From contig CAMRHE010000207.1 of NCBI GenBank assembly GCA_947044405.1, forward strand, positions 692,001 to 756,000: 64,000 nucleotides of DNA, written 5' to 3'. A program made the position numbers and the translations under genes. Shown piece by piece: positions 43,576 through 56,229 of the stretch. Origin of the DNA: Leptodactylus fallax (Eukaryota; Chordata; Amphibia; Anura; Leptodactylidae). Every line of letters starts with the position of its first letter. Position 1 is the first letter of the stretch. The notes beneath the pieces were generated by a model. The model ran no database searches, was not told the DNA's origin, and worked only from the letters and a program-made list of their open reading frames with translations.

Positions 43576-44462
43576 GTAATGCTACTTTATCTTTTGGCCC
43601 TGAGACTTTTTCCCCTGCCATATTTTTCTACTTGCAATGTTTCCCAGAGAGCAGTGTTACACATAGCCCGACAGTTTGTACACTGAAACAGCATAATGAT
43701 CCCTGTGACGAACCCATTCCCAGTAGTTGCACATTGCAACATGGTGTTCCTGGGCAAAGAATGGCCGCACCCCAGTGGGACCGCCAATGCTTTCCCTTAT
43801 AATGAAACACTACCAGTTATGGGTTACTTCTAATAGCTGGCTGCACAGTAAAACCACTAACCGAATCTTTTCCTGGTAATGGAACCCTAGTATAACTCTG
43901 CCTTGTGTACATCAGAGCCCAAGTTAAGATCAGGGTAAAAATATACTACAAGAAATTACACAGTAACTCATAATCCAAAGGTAACAAATATTACATGAAA
44001 CATGGTCCTATTTATAGCTTGCAACCATCTTTATGCCTCACAGGACAGACCCATAGGCACTCTCTGTCCCACCATATGGTGCTTAGTACACTGCTGTATT
44101 GCAGAAATATTCATCCCTATAAGCAATGTTTCCAAGGGACCAAGAGGTCCACCAGGAACCACCATCAAACCACCAGCAAATTGAGAATGCACATGACTGT
44201 AGAAACGAAAAGGGCTCGGCTTTCTTTGCCAGTGAGTAGAGATGAATGTAGTAATAGCACGCATGCTCGACCTGCCACTTCATTCATTGAGGGAGCTCAG
44301 AACCCCCTTTCTCATGATCAGTGAAGATTCCACCGGTCAAACCCCCTCGGTCAGACCCCCACCTGACTTTACCTGACTTTGGATGCTGACTATCCCAATT
44401 GACTGTAGCCATTGTACTTTTTTCAAATACAAATAGTGAAAAGGATGTTTTTTCCTCTGCAG
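43576..44462 (+). other. Intron between CUB2 and Sushi2 (887 bp)
   Basis: Phase 1 intron from gtaatg to cctctgcag. Several open frames on both strands have no family similarity and overlap non-coding sequence. Confidence 0.75.
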
Positions 44463-44657
44463 CCTATGAGCAAGGTCACTGCTATGAACCTTTTGTAAAA
44501 TATGGCAACTTTACAAGTAGTGATCCAACCTTTGCCATTGGAAGTGTCGTGGAGTTCACTTGTGATCCTGGATATACACTGGAGCAAGGATCTATAATCA
44601 TTGAATGCCAAGATTCTGGAGATCCACAGTGGAATGAGACAGAACCTGCTTGCAGAG
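44463..44657 (+). CDS. SEZ6L: SEZ6L exon: Sushi (CCP) domain 2
   Basis: The 195-nt exon follows cctctgcag and ends before gtgaca, phase 1 at both ends. The product has four Sushi cysteines (GHCYEPF, FTCDPGY, IIECQD, PAC), the Trp in PQWNE and two sequons (NFT, NET). The segment YTLEQGSIIIEC is a strong SEZ6L-like signature. The acceptor is preceded by a run of T and C. The intron after it is only 209 bp, so this exon and the next are likely spliced as neighbours with little room for regulatory sequence. Confidence 0.94.
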
Positions 44658-44814
44658 GTGACATCTAACTCCAACTGTACTGTAGAGAAAACTTTCAATT
44701 TTTATGTGAAAATAATTTGTAGCAATTCTGGATTAATGTTAGAGTTCTTAGATTTCTTAAAAAATACAAAAATAATAAATTAATCAATAAAATGTACTAT
44801 TACATTGAATGTAG

Positions 44815-45006
<192 letters not shown>

Positions 45007-45149
45007 TAAGTGTTTTTCTATATCATATGCATCTTTTCTTTAATGCTTCAATATATCTCAAATAAGAAGCAAATTTGCATATAACCTGTCCTATGTCTCT
45101 CAATAGCATATTATAAACAAATCTTATGGAGACTAATCCTGTAGCCTTA

Positions 45150-45510
45150 CTCCCTCTCATCTATCACCTACACCAACTCCAACTCTTTGTACTCTTTAAT
45201 AGCTGCTGATCCACTGATTCCGGCACAGTTGGAATTTTTTTCTCTAGCCCCTATCATTCCTGAGTAATTACTTATGTAACTTTACTCACAATCATACTCT
45301 CTACTGTCAGGTGGGCAGTCCTTACCTGGAGCAGACAGGCAGAGACCGCCCACCTGACAGCAGAGAGCCTAATTGTGCTGAAACTAACAGCAATGATTGC
45401 TCAGGAAAGATGGGGGCTAGAGAAAAAATTCCATCTATGCCGGAATCAGTAGAGCAGCGTCTATTGAAGGGTGCAAAGAGTTGGTGGAAGTGGCGAAGGG
45501 TCCTCTGTAA
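45150..45510. mobile_element. Palindromic MITE, family A
   Basis: Arms atcacctacaccaactccaa and agttggtggaagtggcgaag are inverted. Internal arms are ggcacagttggaattttttt and aaaaaattccatctatgccg. The ends are eroded and the TTAA flanks lost. Confidence 0.75.
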
Positions 45511-46240
45511 CTGCAGTTTGAGACTGCATAGAATGTGTATGCCGTCTGTTACCATGGAGATGCATAGATATGAATAGGAGCTGTAGGCACAAAATTGTAG
45601 GGTATTTTTAAGCAATATTTCCAAAGTTGCTGTGATTTTTATTTCAAATGTTTTGAAGGAATAAGAGACTTTTGCTAAGGTAAATAAATATTGAAAATGA
45701 AAACCGACTTACATTGACTGCACTGGTGCAAGGAGTACAGCGGCAGGGGGAGTATAAAGCTTTTTTATTTTTATTGTGGGCACGGATGGCAGGGAAGGAT
45801 GTTAGTCATTGAATGGCATCACTCACTGGACACTTTAGCCCCGAATGAACAAACATTCAGACCAATACATAACAGGGTATAATAAATCATAATACATCTT
45901 TTCCCACAAAACTATGTATAAATCTGCTCAGTTTCTCTTGTTCTGTAGCCTACAGACTCCAGAATGGACTGCATTTTCAATGTGACCGTTTCCCTTTAAA
46001 TATACATGCTCTGTAGTTGCAAACACTATGGTATATATTACAGCTCCATCCATATGTTGTACAAAGATTTGTAAAATAGAGCTTCAGCTTCTACACCAAT
46101 GAACTAAATGTAAACCAGTGTCTGGCCACAGTTTCTAGTGCTAAACATACATAAAGCATATTTATCTGTCATGTTGAATATACCATCTGATCTGAAGACA
46201 GCAGGATATGGAACATAACAAACCAAGCAGATGATATACA

Positions 46241-46284
46241 TCTCTCTCTCTCTCTCTCTCTCTCTTATCTATATATATATATAT

Positions 46285-46327
<43 letters not shown>

Positions 46328-46339
46328 GATAGATAGATG
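46241..46339. repeat. Compound microsatellite TC / TA / GATA
   Basis: About 12 TC units, then TA, then about 12 GATA units with single interruptions. Confidence 0.95.
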
Positions 46340-46380
46340 TTTTGCAAGAAAAGATTTTGTAAAATTTCAATCAATATATT

Positions 46381-46822
46381 TTAAAGGGAACCTTTCAGGG
46401 TAATTTGGGAAACTAAACCACCCACACCCTTATGAACCAGGGGTTTGGTATCTCAAATTGCGCTGTTCTAAAGCCATCCGTTCTCAGACTAAAAAAGTAA
46501 AAGTAAAAAAGATTGTATTCTTACCCTGCAAATGACTCCTTTTGCCAGCACAGTTCTTCAATGCAGCCAGGGTAGTACACCCAAGGTCTGGAGTAAGGAG
46601 GGTACATCCCTGGCTTCACTGAAGAACTGCACAGGCGCTGGGACCACCAGAGATGAGTCCAATGAAACTCATTGGAATCTTCGCTAGGAAAGTATGAAGG
46701 TATATTTTTTAAACAGACACGGATGGTTGTAAAACAGGGCAATTTGGGACACTAAACCCCTGGTCCATAAGGACCTGTGGGTGGGGTGGTTTACAGTCCC
46801 AAATCCATCTAACAGATTCTCT
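46381..46822. mobile_element. Family E palindromic MITE
   Basis: It starts TTAA aagggaacctttcaggg (46381); the arm gggacactaaacccctgg and ggtggtttacagtccc mark the second half. The right TTAA is lost where it runs into the family A copy at 46818. Minus-strand frames here are artefacts of the inverted repeat. Confidence 0.78.
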
Positions 46823-47118
46823 TTCACCACTTCTACCAAACCCAAATCTTTCTGGCACAGTAGCCCCCCACCATTCCTGAGCAATTGGTACTGTTAGTGT
46901 CAGTGTCAGTATCCAGTAGGCTACCAGATAGTCTGTGACTGGCCACCAGATAGTAAAGAGGCTAATTAGCATATTGGGTGCTGAAACTAAGAAAAAAGGA
47001 TTGATTAGGAATGATGAGGACTAGTGAAAAAAATCCAACTGTGCCAGAAGCAATGGAGCGGCATCTATTGAAGGATGCAAAGAGTTTGAGTTGGTGGAGG
47101 TGATAAAAGATTTCCTTT
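46818..47118. mobile_element. Palindromic MITE, family A
   Basis: It starts tctctttcaccacttctacc and ends gttggtggaggtgataaaag. It includes gtagccccccaccattcctg and its inverse aggaatgatgaggactag. It abuts the family E element. Confidence 0.75.
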
Positions 47119-50100
47119 ATGTTAAACTAAACCTCTTCACATAAAACTATATATCAATCTCCTCATCTCATCTTTCTCTGTAACATTATGCCCATAGATT
47201 GAATAATATTTTCCAGGTGACAGGTTCTCTTTAACATCTCACCTACATTAGGTCTACCAAAATTAATAATTTTAGAAAAAGCCTACCTACATAATACGAG
47301 GAGTCATGATTCATTGAGTGGATTACACTGTAGTCATAGCTTTTACTCTATGAATGAATTCAAGCTATAGGTGTAACAGGTACAATATCAACAATATGGA
47401 AAGGTGAGAATGGGTTCTTAAACTCAGCTAGTAAAGAAGGGTAAAGTTTCGTTCACAAGTGCGACTGAGTCTCTGTTAGGATCTCAGTGTCCATCTAAAA
47501 TGGCCAAATAAAAAATTCCTGCATGCACGTTAAAAACCATGGACACCCAACAGACTCCATTATTGTCATCAGGGACCATCAGACTTTGTATGTGTCCACT
47601 GTTTTAGCAGTCCGCCTCTCCATTGTTCTGGTCCTCAAATAGACCAAAACATGGACAGCTTGACGCTTATGTGAGCCCATCATGAGAGGGCATGAGTCTA
47701 TTCTAGGTCCTGTCACCTGGTGGCCCCTTAAGGTCTTTGGGCTCTCTAGTACGTGGGGTACTTTGTGGACTTTGCACAGAATCAAACCCAACAAGAAGGA
47801 GCCATATTGCACAATGCCAGTAGCTTAGTGTGTTTAGTCAGGAAAATTAATTGTCTCTGCTGGAAAACATAAGTTGGAGACTGTATAGGAATATATTTTA
47901 TGAGCACTGTCTGGTGATTAATCTGGATGTTCTCTGCCCATATTCCTTGGCCCTCGATGCTTATTTTCTTCCAGGGAATGGCTGTTGAGGAAGAAAACGG
48001 TTTCTGTGAGATTATTAATATACTTTCTTGCTCTGTTGGTTAATTAATATTCTCTCATTTGCATATCTCTCTTTTTCTCTGTCTTGCCTGGAGTTGTCAT
48101 TTCTAAACATATGATCGTAATAAACGATCCCGCTCTGTTTTTCCACCAGTGGCTGTCAGCAAAATTAATCTTCTGCGCCACACTCGGAAACCAGTGTACC
48201 CTCTACCATATCACAGCTTTTACAGAAAGCTCAGATCCCAGCTTGTGACGTGCTTGATGTGGCGTGCCAATTTTCACTGACTAGATAGCGAGTTTTTACA
48301 TCATACGAGAATGTAAGAACTAGGAAGGTTACGGAAAAATAGGTTTAATTACATTTTAGCCCATTTCTATATAGTAGTCCTGGTGTAATATCAGTTTTTT
48401 TCTGCACTTGTAAAAATCATGAACCAGAGAGAATGAAATAATTGTGTTTTTTTTATATTATTATAATATTTTTGCTGTGTAGAAGTCTGTTAAATGCAGT
48501 TTATTGGCGTGTTTTGTATTAACCATTGCATTGCATGGACCACTGTGGGACATCATTCTCAGTGTATCTAATCGAAGGTGTTGAATTTTTTTTATAAGAA
48601 TTTCTACATTTTTTTTTACAACTAAAGCAGCTTTGGAATTAAATTTGTATTATTATTATATTTTATATTATTATTTTTTTTAGATCTAGTAAACAAATTG
48701 CGGACTGTGATCGCTAGTTATTTCCATTCTGGTTTCTATAACTATGTCCACAGAAGTTTATGCTTCTAATAAATTGTTCTTCTTTTATATCCATTTTTAT
48801 AAGAATAATTCTGTAGGAAAAAACCCAGTGGGCAAATATACTAATATAGTCTAAAAGTAAGACAGTGCGACTTTATATGACCTATTACTTGACTTAGTTC
48901 TGAATTGTTATTGATTAGGCTGATAGTATATATGACCTGATCTATGAGAATATATACTAATAAAATAGCCCTGATGAAAAAGCTATGAAGAATATAAAGC
49001 ACAAATATAACAAGTTATCTGTGCAAAGTACAAAAAGATCTGAATTGAATCTCCATGTAGTGAGGGATTTGTTCCTTCTATGTCCCTTGGGCCAATGCTG
49101 TATCAAAGACAGCTGTTGTAGAGAACATATACATACTGTATGTATCATGTCATACATTAAAAGGTCTTTGATGCAATCACCCAAAGTTGCATTGAAAATG
49201 GTCATGAAAACACAATCGGGATTGGGATATTTATATCATATATATTATGTAGCGGCATATAAAATATCCTAATATCCTTGGATGTGTTTTTAACCAGTGA
49301 GATCCCCTCTCCTCATTTTTTCTACATATTACACAGCCCCGTACTCCATACACAGTAACATTCAGTGAGAGGCAGGAACAGCTCTCAGTACAGAAACAAG
49401 GGGAAGAGTGAAAAATGCAGGAATTCACAGAAAGGAGCCAAAATCTGTTAATAAAGTATATTACAAAATTTATTAATGACACAAATACTGCCAGAAAATC
49501 AAAAGTTGGCCAAAAGTTTAGTTACACTTTAAGAGGACAATGGGTGTAATACATTTATATGGTCACCACTTTTTCAACAAACTTTGCATAAATCATCTGT
49601 AGAAGTGAATATAAAAACTTTATGACATATTTTCCTAAAGAAAAATACTTTTTTCTCCAGTTATCTGGAGAACTTATTTCCTGCCTTTCCCACCTGATAA
49701 AATGTCATTCACTCTGAAATTTTTGCTGAATTCGATCTTACAAGAGCTAGATAGACAGAAGGTCACAGAGATGTCGCAATATGGCTCACAATAGAAGTCT
49801 ATGGAGAGGATAGGGAGGAGGAATGAGCAGGAGCTGAATGATAGAAGAGAGATAGAGGCACAGAAGAGACTACAGGTAGGTAAATAGGAAGTTTTTTTCT
49901 TTTCACCCCAATTGTTTTATTTAAATCAGTAGAGGTAAGTACTACCTACATGATCTTGCTGCAGGTTCTGAGTGTAGGAGAGAGAATTGTGGAAATGATT
50001 AATCTCTGCTTGCCGTGTGTTGTCTATGGGAGACAACTGAAAATTAGAGAAAGAGCCTGCGAAAAATGTAGTCACATAATGGCCAGAAATAGTGTTATGC

Positions 50101-50137
50101 CTCATGTACACACTGTAATTTGTTAAAAAGTATGCTT
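47119..50137. other. Intronic stretch, partly unique
   Basis: 47880-48300 looks unique and enhancer-like (octamer atttgcat near 48057, several taatta words). 49270-49900 has MITE-like segments. No exon recognised. Confidence 0.45.
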
Positions 50138-50515
50138 TAAAGGGGTAAAATATGTAAGGATAGGTCATCAATATCAGATCAGAGGGTCTGACACCCAGGA
50201 TCCCCACAGATCAGCTGTGTTCAAAGCAACAGCACTCTGGTGAGTGCCGCTTCTACTTCACAAGCCATGTGGTATCATGTCCATCAGTCACATGGCCTGT
50301 TTGCAGCTCAGTCCCATTATAGTGAATAGGGTTGATCTACAATGGCACAGCTGCTATTACACAATGTATGGCACTGTGATTAGTAAGTAGTAAAAAGGCT
50401 GCACTGCTCATCCAAAAGTTGTGGAGTCTTCAAACAGCTGATCGTGGAGGTGCCACGTGTCAGACTTCTACCAATCTGATATTGATGATCTATCCATCCT
50501 AATATGTTAATTCTG
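50138..50515. mobile_element. Palindromic MITE, family C
   Basis: The left arm is taggtcatcaatatcagatc and the right arm caatctgatattgatgatct. The middle has cacccaggatccccacagat and cgtggaggtgccacgtgtca. It lies 140 bp upstream of the CUB3 second-half exon. Confidence 0.72.
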
Positions 50516-50652
50516 TAAACCTATTTAAGTCCCCTAATGTTTACATCACCCTGTAAAATTAACTATTAAATTCCCATGTTGTGATGATGTATTTATTAAA
50601 GGTCGTTCCTGAGTATTGATCATCCATTTTTTATTTTCTGATTTCCCAATAG

Positions 50653-50849
50653 CCTTAATGTTGGCAAGAATGATGTCCTCACTTTTTATGATGGTGATGA
50701 CTTGACAGCCCGAGTCCTAGGTCGATACACGGGGACTCACAATCGCTTCAAAATCTATACATCAATGGCAGATGTCATCGTCCAGTTCCAGACAGATCCC
50801 GGCAGTAATGTCTTCGGTTACCAGCAAGGTTTCATCATCAATTTTTTTG
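50653..50849 (+). CDS. SEZ6L: SEZ6L exon: CUB domain 3, second half
   Basis: The 197-nt exon follows atttcccaatag and ends before gtgagt. It enters in phase 2 and leaves in phase 1. The product reads LNVGKNDVLTFYDGDD, TARVLGRY, TSMADVIVQFQTDPGS and GYQQGFIINFF, which are the C-terminal strands of the third CUB domain. It is separated from the first half by a 5.6 kb intron, the largest between these six 3' exons. A run of seven T lies next to the donor. The frame stays open into the intron up to about 50890, but similarity ends at the GT. Confidence 0.94.
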
Positions 50850-51058
50850 GTGAGTTGTTGGTCGAAGACTGGTCGGTGTATAAGCAATAATCTATGACAT
50901 CCATCTCAACATCAAAAGCGCCTAATAGGGATATTAAGCAGTGTTTTGAGTCAATATTCTCAGGGTTTATCCTACAACACTTGACCACCCTCTCTAATTT
51001 CCATTAAAATATATCTACAGAAGTTCTGCTTATTTCTGTGATCTTACTGTATTTGCAG

Positions 51059-51253
51059 AAGTACCTAGGAATGATACTTGTCCAGAATTACCAGAAATTC
51101 CAAATGGCTGGAAGACCACATCTCAGTCAGAGCTTGTCCATGGCACTGTTGTAACCTACCAGTGTTATCCAGGATACGAGATTGCAGGAGCTGAGCTTCT
51201 CATGTGTCAGTGGGACCTTACATGGAGTGGAGACCTTCCATCATGTGAAAGGG
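51059..51253 (+). CDS. SEZ6L: SEZ6L exon: Sushi (CCP) domain 3
   Basis: The 195-nt exon follows gtatttgcag and ends before gtaaga, phase 1 at both ends. The product starts EVPRNDTCPELPEIPNGW and contains the four Sushi cysteines (DTCPEL, TYQCYPGY, LMCQWD, PSCE), the Trp in LTWSG and one sequon (NDT). HGTVVTYQCYPGYE is typical of SEZ6L. The following intron must exceed 12.7 kb, or the next exon was missed, because no fourth Sushi domain was recognised downstream. Confidence 0.94.
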
Positions 51254-51539
51254 GTAAGAATTGGGGCTGGACCACCATATTCACATGTCTATCTGTTAAG
51301 ATAAATCATTTAATATTTTTGTTATTCACTTTGATTTTAGTTTTTATAGTTATTTTTAGCTGTACATCAGCAATATATTATACAAGATTATGTTTGGCTA
51401 TTTTCAGAACTTCTATACAAGTGAATGGAGAGACCCACACATGGGCCACTAGCTCTCCCTTCATTGCAGTCATGAGAGGTGGCAACTTTTTTCCTTCCTC
51501 GCATTCCAAAATTCATAACTTTTTTATTTTTCTGTCAAC

Positions 51540-52740
51540 ATAGCTATGTGAGGGCTTATTCTTTACGTGACGAGTTGTACTTTCATTTGGCACCATTTGG
51601 GGTACATATAATGTTTTGATTAACATTTTTGGGGGGTCCATGTGAAAAAACCCACAATTTTATCATTAATTTTTGCATTTTCTTCTGTTGCATTAAAAAT
51701 GACATGATAACTTTGTCCATCGGATCATTACAATTAAGGCAATGCCATATTTATATTGGTTTTATTATGTTTTACTGCCTTCACTAATAAAACGTCATTT
51801 TTCGGAAAAGAACAATTTTACCGGGGTCACCGTATTTTTGCCCTTATAACTTTTTTACTGTTTTATTGATGAATATGTGTGAGGGCTCTTTATTTGTGGA
51901 GCAAGCTGTAGTTTTATTGGTACCAATGCTTGGGACGTATGACTTTTTGATCACTTTTTATTGCTATTTTTGGAGACGGTGAGATGACCAAAATACATTA
52001 ACTTGCACATTGCGGTATTTTTTACTTTTTTTTATGTCATTCACCGTACGGGATAAATAACGCTATTTTTGGATAGTGTGAACTTGAAGGCACATGGGGA
52101 TACCTAACATGTTTTCTTATTTTATTTAGGTTATGTGTTTTTTAAGGCCCAGTTCACATCTGCAAGCAGCACTTTCCTCTCCGCATGTTTCCGCATGTTT
52201 CGTGCGGAAACCGAGCGGAAACCACACAGACCTCATTATAGTCTATGGTGTCCATGGGCTTCCCGGGTAAACAGCTTTTTTATGCGTATAGGTTTCCATT
52301 CGGGGGGTCCCCAAGCAGACTCCCCAAACGGAAACCCAAACGTAGATGCAACCGGGCCTTAATTGAAAGGTGAGTTTTTTTAACTTTTTATTATTTGTTA
52401 ATTTTTTTTTTTTTATACTTTATTTGTAACCATTTAAACTTTTTTTTTTTTAACTTTTTTCCTGATCCACAAGGGGACTGGGATCTGGTGATCCCCAGTG
52501 CCATGTACTGCAATACATTGAAATGCAGTACATTGTACATTGGCTCCCTATGTGCAATAGGGAAAGGCAGTGAGGAGGCCGTTGCTCGGCCTCCTGGCTG
52601 CAGTGTGAACCCCTAGGACCCCGCAATCTCATCATGGGGGATCTGAGGTGTGGCGGGGGGGGGGGTGATATTGCCCCTGAACCATCCGGATGGTGTGATC
52701 GATATCTGAGGAGTTAAGCCGCCTGTAATAGTGAGAAGGG
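51540..52740. repeat. Anuran-type interspersed repeat, split by a family D MITE
   Basis: The left part has tgtgagggcttattctttac, ttggcaccatttggggtaca and tgtcattcaccgtacgggat, word order I associate with abundant frog repeats. The right part (52475-52740) matches pieces of 4797-5620. The MITE at 52144-52365 splits it. No coding frame identified. Confidence 0.55.
52144..52365. mobile_element. Family D MITE
   Basis: The left end is ggcccagttcacatctgcaa and the right end cccaaacgtagatgcaaccg. The middle has attatagtctatggtgtcca. Confidence 0.6.
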
Positions 52741-53138
52741 GTTAAAGAACTTGAAGAAAGTCTTGCAGACTGACCATTTTGTAGGTCTTCTTTCTTTTAT
52801 TCCTCTTCCTTATACATATTTAGATATACCTTTAAAAGGAGTCTGTGAGGTCCAAAATAGATGCAAAACCAATAACTGGTCTGTATTAACAGAAGTAGAA
52901 ATATACATCTGTGGCCATAAACTGATGAAGCAATGCCAGAATTGCCTACAGACAGATGCTTGTGCTCCAGCTCTCTTCTAGAATTGCAATCCCTTTAGCC
53001 TTGATTGACTGCGTCATGGCTGTCTGTATGGTGGCAAAGCAGACACTGCCTGGTGCACATACAGGCTGATTTACATAAAATATGATTTTCTCTGTGTTGC
53101 TTTCTTGGTTTGTAGCCACAAAGGTATGTTTCTGTTCC

Positions 53139-53354
53139 AAATAAAGGCCCCTATATGACACTATCATTGGATTGGAAGGCATTGTGAACCTGATAGAGTC
53201 GCCTTGAATCGAGGTCAAGAGCATGTGTGACGCCTGACACATGCTCTTGACCTCGAAGCGTCTTGAGGCGTCACACATGCTCTTGACCTCAATTCAAAGC
53301 GACTCTATCAATGCCTTCCAATCCAATGATAGTGTCATATAGGGGCCTTTATTT
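53139..53354. repeat. 216-bp near-perfect palindrome
   Basis: The outer arms aaataaaggcccctatatga and tcatataggggcctttattt are exact inverses. Symmetry continues inward through ggattggaaggcatt / aatgccttccaatcc and gatagagtcg / cgactctatc. The inner part has three copies of an 18-bp motif (acatgctcttgacctc or its inverse). Only short mismatched segments break the arms. A MITE is the simplest reading, but no target duplication is seen. Confidence 0.9.
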
Positions 53355-53541
53355 ACATGTACATGGCTGTAATGTGGCTCCAGTAATACAGCACCCATAG
53401 GAATATTTGGTACTCTACTGTACCTCTATAGGACAATTGCATTCATGTAATACATGTATTTTTTTCTGTTTAATTTGTGTTCTATTAATACAAAATTCAA
53501 CAGTTAAAAAAAAATCATGGTAAGCTCCATAGAATGACATA

Positions 53542-54044
53542 CAGTTCTGTGCAAAAGTTTTAGGCAGAATGTTTTCATAAATAGAAGGGTTTATCATTTA
53601 TTTTTGTCACTTAACAAAATTAAGTGAATAAAGAAAAGAGTAATCTAAATCCCATCAATATTTGATGTGACCTTTGCCATTTGGAGGAGGAGTCCTGGGA
53701 GTGATGATACGGCCCCCACTGAGCCCTGATCTCAACATTATCCAGTCTGTCTGGGATTCCATGAAGAGACAGAAGGATTGGAGCAAGCCTACATCCACAG
53801 AAGATCTGTGATTAGTTCTCCAAGATGGCGGGAACAACTAAAAACATAAACTGTCTGCGAGTGTACCGAAAAGAATTGATGGAAGGGCAAAGGTCACACC
53901 AAATATTGATGATATTTAGATTTCTCTTTCGTTCATTCACTTCATTTTGTTAATTAAAAAAAATAAACTATTAACCCTTCCATTTTGAAGCCTTCTTACT
54001 CTGCAGCATTTTTTCTAGACCTGCCCAAGACTTGCACAGTATTG
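53542..54044 (+). mobile_element. Deleted Tc1-like element
   Basis: The ends cagttctgtgcaaaagtttt and gacttgcacagtattg are inverted and flanked by TA (53540, 54045). The interior keeps only the C-terminal transposase remnant (SPDLNIIQSVWDSMKRQKD, then SVPKRIDG), with stops. About 500 bp, non-autonomous. Confidence 0.88.
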
Positions 54045-55009
54045 TATCACAGAGATAACCATGTAATAAGGTGCAATATTAAGCACCATGTGATGACACC
54101 GCCACATATGGAGCTATAATGCTGTGTGATTTGTGCATTCTGCCGTCCCAATTGGACTTTGAGGCTTTGCGATAACTCAACTTTGTCCTCCTGGTTAATA
54201 CATGCTCCATCTGTTATTTTGGGTTTTACGCAGATCTGTTTATGTATGCCATGACTGTGTTGGAGAGAGTGATGGATTGATATCTCAGCCGGTATGATTC
54301 ATTTCCTCCTGTCACAGCACCTGACTGTGGCAATTATACAGCCATGAATTGATACTGATTGAAAACATATTTTGATTTAAATCCAGTTTAAAATGATTAC
54401 TAAGATGAATCCGCCCACAGAATGAACGCACCGACCCATGTCACGCCGCACGCGGTTGAGGAAGATACATCGTAGCGCTGTAGGATAAAAGGAACTACTG
54501 GTTTATTTCAAGAAAGAGGATGGGGAAGAGTTAAAATCATCTTTAATGAACACATCTGCGAGTAAAAAAAAAAAAAGACCTGAATGAAGTTTGGATGAAA
54601 GAGAAATCTACCAGCTACTTAGACTGCCTGAGAGCTTTAATTGGTCTCATCTAACGGAAAATATGCTTTCCACCCACCTAACCCTCCGCTACATCCCTGC
54701 CCACTCCTCCCCACTAAAACTACTCTGCTTTCCTGTAGCAGAAAATTGCATCAAAGCAGCGCTGCCCTGGTCCACTGGAGCTACAATTACTCCAAGTTCT
54801 TTCATTTCATAGGCACTTAAGGAGGGTAGATTAACATCGGTGCCACGAGATTCAGAACATCCAATTAGACGTGTTATGTTCTTTTTCTCACTAATTATAT
54901 TAGAAATTATCATTAATGTTAAAATGTTAATAATTACACTGGATAACTCTATGTGCACACACAGGTCTATTACAGCTCTGCATTAATGGTGTATATTTCG
55001 CTCCTTGCA
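54045..55009. other. Intronic stretch, unique-looking
   Basis: No repeat recognised. 54830-54950 is rich in homeodomain-type ATTA/TAAT words, including taattatattagaaattatc. Possible conserved element. No fourth Sushi exon recognised. Confidence 0.45.
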
Positions 55010-55990
55010 GGGATTGGGTCATGTCAAGGTGGAATGCAGAAAGGTCCTGTCTAGGGATCTCTTGAAAAACTTACCCTACTCAAGTGCACCATTGCTTTTC
55101 AAGGGGTACTAAGTCTCCTCAGGGAAATGTCGCCTTTGAAGGCCACCTGCTAAGAGTCTAACAGATCATGCTTGCTCTACTAGGAATTCTGGGAAAGAGA
55201 TATACAAATAAGTTTTCCCTGTTTGAAAAAGGAAAACTCACTCTAGCACTACCTTTTGAAAGGTAGCTCCCAATAGATCAATGCTTGATTATTCCCAGAA
55301 AGTGTCTCTAGGTTTCATATTAAACCAGATATTGATCTTTCCCAGACAAACCATTACCCTGCTTTGCACTGATGAGGGGCAATAACCCCAAAACAGCTGT
55401 CTGCAGGTGGGTTTCTTTTAATTTTGGAAGAGGTGTCCTGGTTTGACTTTAATTCCAGACAATGTCTCTAGATTTCATAGAAAACCAGGCATTGATCTAT
55501 AGGGAGCTACCTTCAAAGAGGTGGCGCTAGAGTGAGTTTTCCTTTTTCAATGGAGGAGAATTTCATTTTCCAGAATTCCTAGTGGGGAATGCATGGACTG
55601 TTATACTCTACAAAGAATTTCTCCCTAAGGAGACATAGTACCCTTTCTGACCGACGTCAATGACCTCTCACCCAGCTACACACTGATGATGGACAATAAT
55701 CCAAAAACAGTTCTCTGCAGATCTGATTATTTTCCTTTTGGTAGAAATGTACTAGTTTGGCTTTATTCCCTTACAATGTCTCTAGGTTTCATGGCAAACC
55801 AGATATTGATCTATAGGGCAAAAAGCAAATAAAGAGCTAGCACTTTCCAGGGCTAAAAAATCTTCTTTTATTAGTCCATGCACAGGAGGTAAAAACAGAA
55901 GTATGGTCTATCCAAAAAAAGTAAAGGATATTTACTGCCATTTTTACCCCCTGTGGATGTACTAATAAAAGATTATTTTGCAATTTATTT
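55010..55990. repeat. Complex repeat with direct and inverted segments
   Basis: aatgtctctaggtttcat-type segments recur at about 55300, 55460 and 55780. The word gatgaggggcaataaccc recurs in variant form near 55690. An inverted pair links actcactctagcactacctt and gtggcgctagagtgagtttt. Class unresolved. Confidence 0.6.
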
Positions 55991-56062
55991 GCATATTTCT
56001 TTCCCATTGCTTTTCAAAATATGCATGCATAGTTTTAGGTAGGGCTATAAAGTTTACCAGAG

Positions 56063-56150
56063 GAGTAGCATGTTGGCTCAAGGGTTAGCACTGATGTAGT
56101 GCTGGTGTTCTAGGTTCAAATCCAACCAAGGACAACATCTGCTACTTTTT
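56063..56150 (+). mobile_element. tRNA-SINE fragment
   Basis: gcatgttggctcaagggtta is the A-box region and ctaggttcaaatccaacc the B-box region, followed by aaggacaacatctgc and then truncation. Older copy than that at 33785. Confidence 0.75.
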
Positions 56151-56229
56151 TATTTTTTTTCTGATTTCTACTGTAACTGGGGCTGATACATTAGCCCCAG
56201 TTACAGGATAAATGCAGCTTCAAACAGTA

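Noticed and set aside
54316..54352. cag then a short frame CxPDCGNY resembling the start of a CUB or Sushi exon
   Set aside because: A stop follows after about ten codons and no downstream domain sequence is present.
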